A stretch of 64,000 bases of DNA, taken from Cupriavidus pauculus. GTDB lineage: Bacteria > Pseudomonadota > Gammaproteobacteria > Burkholderiales > Burkholderiaceae. A program made the translations under genes and the position numbers. The stretch covers positions 88,270 to 152,269 of the forward strand of contig NZ_BPUO01000013.1 of the NCBI RefSeq assembly GCF_022179805.1. Direction: 5' to 3'. The notes beneath the pieces are model-generated. The model made no database searches. It saw only the letters and a program-made list of their open reading frames with translations, and was not told the DNA's origin. Of the stretch, positions 9,150 through 16,455 are shown piece by piece (position 1 is the first letter of the stretch; every line of letters starts with the position of its first letter).

Positions 9150-9623
9150 TCACTGCTGGCGCACCCAGGTTTGTGTCCGGCCGATCAGGCTGATGCCGAT
9201 GAAGCCGCGCACATTGAGCTTCTTGCCGTCGTCGGCCATCGACATCTTGCACTTGTAGAGCTTGCCGGTCTCGGGGTCCAGGATCTCGCCACCGGTCCAT
9301 TCGTTGTCGGCCGTCTTGCGCAATCCAGTGAGCAGCGTCATGCCGATGATGGGCTGGTCCTTGCGCGAATCGGTGCACTTGTCACACACCTTGGGCGCGC
9401 CTTCGGTGGGCACCAGGCTCTTCACGAGCTTGCCGCTGTACACACCGTCCTTCTCGGCGATCTCGATCACGCCGCGCGGCTTGCCGGTGGAGTCGTCGAT
9501 CGTGTGCCAGGTGCCGGCCGGGGTGGACTGCGCCAGTGCCAGGGTGCTGGCAGCGAAAGTCACGGCGATCACGGCGGCACGGGTGGTGGCGCGAAGCAGG
9601 GTGCGAGGGTCGGTCATGCGCAT
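9150..9623 (-). CDS. DUF2147 exported protein
   Basis: 157 residues from the ATG at 9623, preceded by a GGAGA site; a second in-frame ATG two codons later is also possible. A signal peptide (AAVIAVTFAASTLALA) precedes a small beta-barrel-like domain starting STPAGTWHTIDDSTGKPRGVIEI and ending IGISLIGRTQTWVRQ, the DUF2147 pattern. A CDKC pair and a later YKCKM supply three cysteines. Function is unknown in the family; fatty-acid or lipocalin-like binding has been suggested only by fold. Upstream lies the gene-poor region. Confidence 0.88.
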   Translation of the reverse strand: MRMTDPRTLLRATTRAAVIAVTFAASTLALAQSTPAGTWHTIDDSTGKPRGVIEIAEKDGVYSGKLVKSLVPTEGAPKVCDKCTDSRKDQPIIGMTLLTGLRKTADNEWTGGEILDPETGKLYKCKMSMADDGKKLNVRGFIGISLIGRTQTWVRQQ

Positions 9624-10757
9624 GGAAGTCTCCAGTTCAGTGTCGCGATGGCGGATTCGCCAGATCGCGGCGCGGGTCTTGCCGGTCGGTACGGCGGCGG
9701 CCATCCTGCATGGCTGACACGCAAGTCGTACAACGTGTGCAGGATATCCGCGCGCGGTCAGGATGATTGCAAGGGTTCGATCGAATGCTTGCCCATCGGT
9801 CGGCATCGGCGCCACGCGACGCCAATCTACTGGGCGCGCTCGCTCACCGCAATCTCCATCGATCGTTTGCGTACGCACCAGAGCATACCGGCCCGGTGCT
9901 TGCAATCGCCCGCCGGGCGGCGCCTGGCCTGGATTTTGTCCTGCAACAAGTGGCATGCCGCAGCCGCACCCGAGACATTCCTCTAGCCGTTCGACTCGTG
10001 GCGCAACCACACCACACCCGACGCGCCAGATGCGGGCCGCCGTGCACGGCATCGGTGAGAACCCGGATGCGAGCGCGAAGGTCGCCACACCGTGCTGTCG
10101 CGGTGTCGGTGTTTGACGGCGCAGTCGCCGATTGCGACAGCGTCGTCGCACATGGCAGCGACGACGAGCGTCGCGCGCTGCCGTGCGTCAGTCGACGAGC
10201 CTGGTGCGCGTGCCGTCGTGGCGTCGTCGCGCAGCGCGTCGTCACTGCGCGCGGAAGAGCGCGCCGTCACGTTATCGAGCGCGCGACTGATGTGAAAACC
10301 TGGAAGCGAAAGTGTGTCGGCACGGCAAACCGTTGCGTAAGCGCATCACTCTTTCGTCGTACTCGCGCAACTGTCTGATCGACGCACGCGACGTCGCGCT
10401 GCGCGCAACGCAGGGTTGTCGTCGCAGCGTGTGGTCGCGGTGCTTGCGCGCGACTCGCAAGCGCATCGAAGCGCGATGGCGCGCGATGCTGACGATCTTC
10501 GCACGGTCGTTTCGATGCACGCTCCAGCGTCAGCGCACGCGCGGCGGAAAGCTAATGTCCATGCGGGTTTCAAGCCGGTCGCCAAGTACGCCGAACGTTG
10601 CATCGTGGCATCGCGCGCATCGCTCGAAGACGCTGCCGGAGGGTGCGCGCGACAGGTGTGAAAGCAGGTTGCGCAGTGACATCGCAAGCTGTTCATCGAC
10701 CATCGAAACACACGTGCGATGGAACTTCGTTTGGTATGCGAGCGTCATGATGAGAGA

Positions 10758-10786
10758 GCGCTTCGATGATGGCGTCATCGAAGCGC
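10758..10786. repeat. Perfect 12-bp inverted repeat (hairpin)
   Basis: The arms GCGCTTCGATGA (10758-10769) and TCATCGAAGCGC (10775-10786) are exactly complementary around a 5-base loop TGGCG. No T-run follows directly, so it is more likely an RNA stem or protein site than a terminator on its own. Confidence 0.75.
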
Positions 10787-10810
10787 GCGCGTGAATTAGA
10801 TCGATTCGAT

Positions 10811-10829
10811 CTTGCGCGCAAGTTTTTTT
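10811..10829 (+). terminator. Terminator-like palindrome with T7 tract
   Basis: The self-complementary CTTGCGCGCAAG (10811-10822) is followed directly by seven T. The stem is short once a loop is allowed, so termination strength is uncertain. A second palindrome AGATCGA-T-TCGATCT (10798-10812) abuts it. No clear gene ends upstream. Confidence 0.4.
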
Positions 10830-10840
10830 GCACTTTTTTC

Positions 10841-10869
10841 TTAACATCATCGAACAAACGAATTATGAT
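10841..10869 (+). promoter_or_regulatory. Sigma70-like promoter in the gene-poor region
   Basis: TTAACA (10841-10846) and TATGAT (10864-10869) are separated by 17 bases, each matching the consensus at five of six positions. Transcription would start near 10876 and run toward the histone H1-like gene, giving either a leader of about 590 nt or a separate small RNA. Confidence 0.55.
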
Positions 10870-11464
10870 TCGCCTTGACAAGAGTCTCACTTCATTGCAT
10901 CGATGTGTTTGACGAAGCGAGCGTCGCAAGAAGGCAAGCAAGAAGCAACGATGACGCGACGCTTCGACGCAGTGAATGCGGGTAGCCGAGGAGCATTAGA
11001 ACTTTGACGCAGACCGGGCCGATCAGGCTTCTTACAACGCGTGCAGTCTCCTGTAGCCCAGTGACGGGATGGGCGAGCTACCCCCGTAGGATTGCCGTTC
11101 GCAGTGCGCGAGGCCAAGCCCGTGCTGCGGACCTGCTGACCGATATCTCCTCTTTTGCGGTTGCGCGCCAACACGATGGTGGGCGCGGACCAGTCGAATA
11201 TTCCAGGGCACGGCATGCCCGGGAAATCCGCCTGTACGCTGGCTTTGCAGCCCGCGCGCGGATTTTGCGCTGCCGTGAAACCACCGCGCTGCGCGACATG
11301 GGTCGCGGCGGAATCCCTGTCACCGAATTCATTAGCGTGCGGCCGAAACTGTGTCGTGCGCCGATGAATCGCTCGCTCGGTTGAGGCATGCGCGAATGCG
11401 CCTCGGATCGGTCGGGTCGTCCCTTTAGGTCATTCGATATTTCACGTTAGTGAAGGAGTTATCC

Positions 11465-12121
11465 ATGGCAACTGCTGCAAAGAAAAAGCCGGCGGCCAAG
11501 AAGGCTGCCAAGCCGGCCGCCAAGAAGGCTGCTGTGAAGAAGGTCGTCGCCAAGAAGGCTGCGCCGGCCGCCAAGAAGGCTGCTGCCAAGAAGGTCGCAA
11601 CCAAGAAGGTAGCCGCCAAGAAGCCGGCAGCCGCCAAGAAGGCTGCAGTGAAGAAGGTTGCTGCCAAGAAGGTCGCAACCAAGAAGGTAGCCGCCAAGAA
11701 GGCAGCACCGGCCAAGAAGGCTGCAGTGAAGAAGGTTGCCGCCAAGAAGGTCGCAACCAAGAAGGTAGCCGCCAAGAAGGCAGCACCGGCCAAGAAGGCC
11801 GCGGTGAAGAAGGTTGCCGCCAAGAAGGTTGCAACCAAGAAGGTAGCCGCCAAGAAGGCTGCACCGGCCAAGAAGGCTGCTGCTGCCAAGAAGCCGGCTG
11901 CTGCGAAGAAGCCTGCCGCTGCCAAGAAGCCTGCTGCTGCGAAGAAGCCTGCTGCCGCCAAGAAGCCGGCTGCGAAGAAGGCTGCTGCGAAGAAGCCGGC
12001 TGCCAAGAAGGCTGCCAAGCCTGCCGCTGCTCCTGCCGTTGCACCTGCTGCTGCTGCACCCGCCAAGACCGCGCTGAACCCGGCCGCGGCCTGGCCGTTC
12101 CCGACGGGCAACCGTCCGTAA
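11465..12121 (+). CDS. Histone H1-like Ala/Lys-rich DNA-binding protein
   Basis: 218 residues starting MATAAKKKPAAKK, with a GAAGGAG site seven bases upstream of the ATG. Nearly the whole protein is made of Lys-Lys pairs spaced by Ala, Val, Thr and Pro, as in the C-terminal tail of eukaryotic H1 and bacterial AlgP/HctB-type proteins. Three 26-residue blocks repeat almost exactly in the middle, then shorter PAAAKK units. The C-terminus leaves the pattern (AALNPAAAWPFPTGNRP) and so may be a recognition tail. Such proteins bind DNA non-specifically and condense it. There is no globular domain. Confidence 0.88.
   Translation: MATAAKKKPAAKKAAKPAAKKAAVKKVVAKKAAPAAKKAAAKKVATKKVAAKKPAAAKKAAVKKVAAKKVATKKVAAKKAAPAKKAAVKKVAAKKVATKKVAAKKAAPAKKAAVKKVAAKKVATKKVAAKKAAPAKKAAAAKKPAAAKKPAAAKKPAAAKKPAAAKKPAAKKAAAKKPAAKKAAKPAAAPAVAPAAAAPAKTALNPAAAWPFPTGNRP
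11641..11874 (+). repeat. Three 78-bp tandem repeats inside the histone-like gene
   Basis: Copies start at 11641, 11719 and 11797. The first two differ at about one base, the third at a few more. Each encodes 26 residues, so copy-number change keeps the frame. A partial copy lies upstream around 11590-11640. Confidence 0.9.
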
Positions 12122-12125
12122 TCGT

Positions 12126-12265
12126 TTCGCCTAGTGCGAACGGTCACAACTGGGAATCGCCTGGGCACGCATTGCGTGCCGCAATGACCGGATACCGCGT
12201 ATCCGGTCTGCAAGACAGCAAGTCTTGCCAACCCGCCGATGGCATCCGTGCCCGGCGGGTTTTTT
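12126..12265 (+). ncRNA. Candidate structured RNA: five hairpins ending in a terminator
   Basis: Directly after the histone-like stop codon five stems follow each other: 12126-12140 (5 bp), 12164-12180 (7 bp, 3-base loop), 12187-12207 (9 bp, 3-base loop), 12210-12228 (7 bp, 5-base loop) and 12231-12260 (8 bp) with a T6 tract. All stems are perfect. This is far more structure than a plain terminator needs, and suggests a 3'-UTR-derived or independently transcribed small RNA. I do not recognise the family and no separate promoter is evident, so the 5' end is uncertain. Confidence 0.55.
12231..12265 (+). terminator. Intrinsic terminator of the histone-like transcript
   Basis: The arms ACCCGCCG (12231-12238) and CGGCGGGT (12253-12260) flank a 14-base loop and run into six T. 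It is the last of the five hairpins after the gene. Confidence 0.85.
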
Positions 12266-12299
12266 ATTGGCCGCTGCAGACAGCGGGCGCGGGCGGACG

Positions 12300-12333
12300 A
12301 AAAAAAACGCCGCGGCCCGGGGGCACGCGGCGT
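12300..12333 (-). terminator. Intrinsic terminator after the glycine-zipper lipoprotein gene
   Basis: An 8-bp stem (12307-12314 with 12326-12333), followed on the minus strand by a T-run (complement of 12301-12307). It lies 26 bases past the lipoprotein stop and faces the histone terminator. Confidence 0.8.
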
Positions 12334-12359
12334 TCCTTTCTGACAGGTGCGTAATGTTC

Positions 12360-12827
12360 TCAGTGCGAGACGCGCGTCACGCCGCCTGACGACAGCAGCC
12401 GCACACGATCGCCTGGACGGAATACCTCGTCGGCTTCCTGCGTGATCGCGCGCATGTCGCCGTCTTCGAGCTGGACGGTGATTTCCAGGCCGCGCCGTTG
12501 CGTGATCCGGTTCTCGGCCGCGCTGCCTGCGATGCCACCCAGCACGGCGCCCAGCAGGCCCGCCGCCACCGCTCCGCCACCGCCACCGATGGTGCTGCCG
12601 GCGGCAACGCCACCGATCGCGCCACCGGCAAGCGTGCCGGCCCCGGTGGAGCCGCCCTGGATCATGACTTCGCGGACACCCTGCACCACGCCATAGCGCA
12701 CCGTCTGCTCGCGCTGCGCCTGGCCAGGTGAGTAGACGCTGCCGGAGTTCGAGTAGTTGGCGCAGCCGCTGACCAGTGCAACAGTGGCCAGCACCGCGAC
12801 ACCGCCAATTCGAATGATCTGATTCAT
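12360..12827 (-). CDS. Glycine-zipper (SlyB-like) outer-membrane lipoprotein
   Basis: 155 residues. The signal peptide ends in a lipobox VSGC at about residue 22. The middle (residues 60-105) is a glycine-zipper 2TM segment: repeated GG/AG spacing such as GAGTLAGGAIGGVAAG and GAVLGGIAGSAAENR. A short C-terminal beta domain follows (EITVQLEDGDMRAITQEADEVFRPGDRVRLL). This is the SlyB/PcpY-type organisation, lipoproteins thought to stabilise the outer membrane. It is transcribed leftward and separated from the kinase gene by 65 bases. Confidence 0.88.
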   Translation of the reverse strand: MNQIIRIGGVAVLATVALVSGCANYSNSGSVYSPGQAQREQTVRYGVVQGVREVMIQGGSTGAGTLAGGAIGGVAAGSTIGGGGGAVAAGLLGAVLGGIAGSAAENRITQRRGLEITVQLEDGDMRAITQEADEVFRPGDRVRLLSSGGVTRVSH

Positions 12828-12892
12828 GGCAACTCCCGTCTGAATGCCGCGCCGTTCGTCATCGTCCGGTGCGCGCGGTGCACCGTTTCATC

Positions 12893-13840
12893 TTAGCTGT
12901 ACTGGTAGCCGAATGCCGTGGCGAACCGGCTGCCGATCTCTTCACGCGAAATCCAGTGATTTTGCGGACCCTGCTGTGCAATCTTGAGCGCACCCATCAG
13001 CGACGCCAGGCGCCCGGTGGTTTCCCAGTCCATGCCCTGCTCGATGCCGAACAGCAGGCCGCCACGGAACGCGTCGCCGCAGCCGGTGGGGTCCACCACG
13101 CGCTCCGCCTGCACGGCGGGAATCGCGTATTGCTGGCCGTCCGCGAAGATGCTGGCGCCACGTTCGCCGTGCGTCACGATGAACGCGCGCACCTTGGCAG
13201 CCACTTCGGCGCTGGTCCAGGCCGTACGCTGCAGCATGACCTGTGCTTCATAGTCATTGACCGTCACGTAGCTGGCGAGTTCGATGAACTGGCGCAGGTC
13301 TTCGCCGTTGAACAGCGGCATGGCCTGGCCCAGGTCGAAGATGAACGGGATGCCTGCATCGGCAAACTGCTGCGCGTGGTGCAGCATGCCTTCGCGGCTG
13401 TCCGGTGCCACGATGCCCAGCGCCGGACGCTGGCCCGCGCCAAGAGCGTCCTGCACGCTGTTGACCTTCGACTCGCCCATCGCACCCGGGTGAAAGGCGG
13501 TGATCTGGTTGTTGTCCAGGTCGGTCGTGATCATCGCTTGTGCCGTGAACATATCGGCCAGCGTGCGGATGTATTCGGTGGAGATGCCCAGCTCGCGCAG
13601 ATACTGCAGATACGGCGTGGCGTCCTGGCCGACGGTGGCCATCACCAGCGGTTCGCCGCCCAGCATCTTCAGCGTATAGGCGATGTTGCCCGCGCAGCCG
13701 CCGAATTCACGGCGCATGCCAGGGACCAGGAACGAAACGTTCAGCATGTGGATCTGGTCCGGAAGAATGTGTTCACGGAACCGCCCGTCGAACGTCATGA
13801 TGGTGTCGTAGGCGACGGAACCGCAGATCAGGCTGGACAT
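12893..13840 (-). CDS. PfkB-family carbohydrate/adenosine kinase
   Basis: 315 residues. The N-terminal GSVAYDTIMTFDGRF and central FGGCAGNIAYTLKMLGG are PfkB substrate-binding motifs, and DPTGCGDAFRGGLLFG is the C-terminal signature with the catalytic Asp and anion hole. The family phosphorylates sugars or nucleosides with ATP. Close relatives in Ralstonia and Cupriavidus are annotated as ribokinase-like or adenosine kinase; the sequence alone does not decide. It follows tpx on the same strand across a terminator-like hairpin, so it may have its own promoter. Confidence 0.88.
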   Translation of the reverse strand: MSSLICGSVAYDTIMTFDGRFREHILPDQIHMLNVSFLVPGMRREFGGCAGNIAYTLKMLGGEPLVMATVGQDATPYLQYLRELGISTEYIRTLADMFTAQAMITTDLDNNQITAFHPGAMGESKVNSVQDALGAGQRPALGIVAPDSREGMLHHAQQFADAGIPFIFDLGQAMPLFNGEDLRQFIELASYVTVNDYEAQVMLQRTAWTSAEVAAKVRAFIVTHGERGASIFADGQQYAIPAVQAERVVDPTGCGDAFRGGLLFGIEQGMDWETTGRLASLMGALKIAQQGPQNHWISREEIGSRFATAFGYQYS

Positions 13841-13884
13841 CTCTTCTCCAAAATGGCCCGCTGGCGGGCCGCAACATATACGTT

Positions 13885-13915
13885 AAAGAATTCCGCCCGT
13901 GCATGACGGGCGGAA
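13885..13915 (-). terminator. Intrinsic terminator after tpx
   Basis: Perfect 10-bp stem TTCCGCCCGT / ACGGGCGGAA (13891-13900 with 13906-13915), 5-base loop. On the minus strand TTCTTT follows. It lies about 30 bases past the tpx stop. Confidence 0.7.
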
Positions 13916-13946
13916 GTGCTTGTAAAACTGTGTCCTACCGAACAGA

Positions 13947-14447
13947 TTATTTCAGTGCCGCCAGAGCCGCGTCGTAGTTCGGCTCCTGTTTGATCTCGGG
14001 CACCAGTTCGCTGTACTTTACTGCATCGTTTTCGTCGACCACCACCACGGCGCGTGCGCACACGCCGGCCAGCGGACCGCTCTTGATATCCACGCCGTAC
14101 GCGTTCTTGAAATCGGCGCCGCGCATCGTCGACAGCGTGACCACATTGGCCAGGCCCTCAGCGGTGCAGAAGCGGCCCATGGCGAACGGCAGGTCGGCCG
14201 AGATCGTCAGTACCACGGTGTTGTCGAGGCTGCTAGCGGCTTCGTTGAACTTGCGTGCCGACGCCTGGCAAACGGGCGTGTCCAGGCTCGGGACGATGTT
14301 CAGCACCTTGCGCTTGCCGGCAAAGTCGGCGAGCTTCACGTCCTTCAGGTCCTTGCCTACCAGCGAGAAGGCCGGTGCCTTGTCGCCAGCCTGGGGAAAC
14401 TTGCCGCCAACTTCAATGGCGTTGCCGCCGAGGGTCACATTGCTCAT
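13947..14447 (-). CDS. tpx: Thiol peroxidase Tpx
   Basis: 166 residues, the family's normal length. The peroxidatic cysteine is Cys60 in SLDTPVC and the resolving cysteine Cys94 in GRFC, the atypical 2-Cys peroxiredoxin arrangement. Start MSNVTLGGNAIEVGG is typical. The enzyme reduces hydrogen and alkyl hydroperoxides with thioredoxin in the cytoplasm or periplasm, depending on species; no signal peptide is seen here, so cytoplasm is likely. A 10-bp hairpin terminates it. Confidence 0.96.
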   Translation of the reverse strand: MSNVTLGGNAIEVGGKFPQAGDKAPAFSLVGKDLKDVKLADFAGKRKVLNIVPSLDTPVCQASARKFNEAASSLDNTVVLTISADLPFAMGRFCTAEGLANVVTLSTMRGADFKNAYGVDIKSGPLAGVCARAVVVVDENDAVKYSELVPEIKQEPNYDAALAALK

Positions 14448-14523
14448 GGTTGCTCCTGTCAGGAAGATACGAGCCCGCCGGCCCGGTGCATTGCCGGCCG
14501 GCGTGGCGGGGGGGCGATGGAAT

Positions 14524-16449
14524 TCAGGGGTAGAAGATCAGCACGCGGTAGTTGGCTGCCACCTGCTGCGTCCGGAATCGTACCCGAACCGGCAGCTCGC
14601 TGCCCGCGCGAAGGCCCGTGGCGGCAAAGCCGCGCTGGGCCGCGTCCAGGTACTCGGCTGGCTGCAGCACGCGGCGCAGCAGCAACTGGTCCTGCAAATC
14701 GGTCATCACCAGTTCGATGGCTGGCAGTGCCGTGGTGGCGCGGCCCTGGTTGCGTAGCGTGACGGCCAACTGATAGACGTCGTTGGCCTCGTCCTGCTTT
14801 TGCAGTTGCGAGGTGTCGATGCGCAGCGCATCGAGATCGCGCCACGGCGGCACTTCGCAACCGAACGGCGCGCAGGCCGCTTCAAGTACCGGGCGAAGCA
14901 CCGGCATGCTGCCGGCGATCTGGCTGCGGGCCAGGAACACGCCTTGCACCAGCAGACCAACGCCAAGGACGATCGCCGCCGTGCGTACCCACGTACGCTT
15001 GCTGCCCGGTACCGACGCGCTGGGACGTGGCGCGCGCGCCTGTTCGCGCTCGCGCGTATGGCGCAGGAAGTCCGGTGCGAACACGGGACCGGCAGCCGGC
15101 GCGGCATTCTGGCCCAGCCAGTGCCGCGTGGTGGATTCGCGGGCCACGGCGTCGGGCGTGCCATCGCGCGGGGTCACGCCCAGGTCGTGCTCGATGACGT
15201 CGCGAGCCTGGGCCGCCCAAGCTTCCGCCTCGGCGTCCACGGGGTCTTCCGCTCGCAGGAAGCCGCTTGCACTGGGCACCGGATCGGTCTGCGGGAACGG
15301 CTCCGGCGTTGGCAATGCTTCCGCCGGAGTCTCTGGCCATGCAGCCGTCGACGCTTCAGCGGCCGCATCGGCCACATCGGTCGCATGGGGCTTGTCGGTT
15401 GTGTCGGCCGTATCGGTCGCGTAAGTCGTGTTGTCCGTGTCGTCCACGTCCAGCGATGCCGGTGCGCTGACCGCTGCCGCCGGTGGCTCCGGGGCATCGG
15501 GCACGGCATTGGCCGCTGTGGGCGTGCTCACAGGCGCCATCGGCCTGGTAGGCGGTGCCTCGGTTGGCCGCAGCGGCGGCCAGCTTGCCTTGGCGCTGTA
15601 CGCGCCATAGGGCGGCATGCCCGACGGGGTGGGGGGCGCGAACGCGGCGGCCGGGTCGAGCGAGGAATGCGTGGCACCCGCCGGCGGCCGCGCGGGCTCG
15701 TCGTCGAATGCCGAATGATTGAGTGTGGGCCAGGGCAGCGGCGGCTCGGTCAGCGGCGTTTCCACTTCCGGCGCGGCGTGCGCAGCGATGTCCGCCGGTG
15801 CGGCTTCCACCTGGGGCTCGACTTCGGATTCGGGCGCTGCGCTGGCAGCTTGTCCGTCGTCCGCTTCGGGAGTTTCCGTGGCTTCCGTGACTTCCGTGGC
15901 AACGGGCTGACCGGCAGTATCGTCCGCTTGCGCTTCTGCTACCGCTTCAGCTTCAGCTTCTGCCTCTGCCTCTGCCTCTGCCTCGTCCGCCTCTGCTTCG
16001 AGGCGATCCTCTGCCGGCATTTCCCGGGCAGCGGATGTTTCCTTCTGCTCCGGAATCGGCTCCGGTTCCCGCTCCGGTTCCGGTTCCGGTTCCGGTTCCG
16101 ACATCATGGTCGTCGGCGAATCCAGCGCGGGGACTTCATAGCCAGGATCGAAACCCGGTTCGAACGGGGCTTCGTTCTCGCGTGCGCGGGCCGATGCCTG
16201 CGCCTGTTCGGCGTGCGCAAGCGCAGCGCTCATCGTCACCGGCGGCGTGGCCGATGACGGGGCGGGCGCGACAGCCGGGGCAGCGGCGCTGGCCGGTGCA
16301 GGCACCTCGATCAGGTGCTCGCGCGCATCAAAGACGGTGTCGCATTGTCCGCAACGGACCAGACCCTGACGCAGTCGCAGTTGGTCCGCAACAAGCCGGA
16401 ACGCGGTGCGGCAGGCCGGACAGCGCGTGACGAGCTTGGCAGCGGCCAT
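14524..16449 (-). CDS. Zinc-ribbon/DUF3426 membrane protein with long acidic linker
   Basis: 641 residues in three parts. An N-terminal MJ0042-type zinc ribbon has Cys10-x2-Cys13 and Cys33-x2-Cys36 (CPAC, CGQC). Residues about 50-470 are low-complexity, rich in Glu, Ala and Pro, with runs of alternating Glu-Ala and Glu-Pro. A transmembrane helix (TAAIVLGVGLLVQGVFLA) and a C-terminal DUF3426 domain follow, containing LDALRIDTSQLQ and ending YRVLIFYP. The domain order is standard for betaproteobacteria but the linker is unusually long. The function is unknown. It starts six bases after prmA ends, so the two are probably cotranscribed. Confidence 0.88.
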   Translation of the reverse strand: MAAAKLVTRCPACRTAFRLVADQLRLRQGLVRCGQCDTVFDAREHLIEVPAPASAAAPAVAPAPSSATPPVTMSAALAHAEQAQASARARENEAPFEPGFDPGYEVPALDSPTTMMSEPEPEPEPEREPEPIPEQKETSAAREMPAEDRLEAEADEAEAEAEAEAEAEAVAEAQADDTAGQPVATEVTEATETPEADDGQAASAAPESEVEPQVEAAPADIAAHAAPEVETPLTEPPLPWPTLNHSAFDDEPARPPAGATHSSLDPAAAFAPPTPSGMPPYGAYSAKASWPPLRPTEAPPTRPMAPVSTPTAANAVPDAPEPPAAAVSAPASLDVDDTDNTTYATDTADTTDKPHATDVADAAAEASTAAWPETPAEALPTPEPFPQTDPVPSASGFLRAEDPVDAEAEAWAAQARDVIEHDLGVTPRDGTPDAVARESTTRHWLGQNAAPAAGPVFAPDFLRHTREREQARAPRPSASVPGSKRTWVRTAAIVLGVGLLVQGVFLARSQIAGSMPVLRPVLEAACAPFGCEVPPWRDLDALRIDTSQLQKQDEANDVYQLAVTLRNQGRATTALPAIELVMTDLQDQLLLRRVLQPAEYLDAAQRGFAATGLRAGSELPVRVRFRTQQVAANYRVLIFYP

Positions 16450-16455
16450 GGGAGA

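Larger units (their letters stand above)
9624..11464. other. Gene-poor region of unusual composition (about 1.8 kb)
   Basis: No frame here has recognisable protein similarity, a sensible start with a ribosome site, or the codon use of the neighbours. Several frames stay open for 60-200 codons on both strands, which is expected at this GC. From about 10080 to 10700 the sequence is rich in CGTCG, GCGCG and TCGC words and poor in the GGC/CTG-rich words typical of genes here. From 10690 to 10960 it becomes more AT-rich, with palindromes, T-tracts and a promoter listed separately. It could be decayed coding DNA, an acquired fragment or a non-coding transcript. Confidence 0.5.

Noticed and set aside
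9767..10378. A 203-codon plus-strand frame upstream of the histone-like gene
   Set aside because: Composition unlike genes here and no recognisable motif; treated as chance.
10312..10794. A 160-codon plus-strand frame in the gene-poor region
   Set aside because: No ribosome site, Arg/Ser/Cys-rich composition, no similarity, and equally long frames exist in the other phases and on the other strand.
11641..11874. The 78-bp repeats considered as a CRISPR or satellite array
   Set aside because: Units are contiguous without spacers and lie in frame inside a Lys-rich coding sequence.
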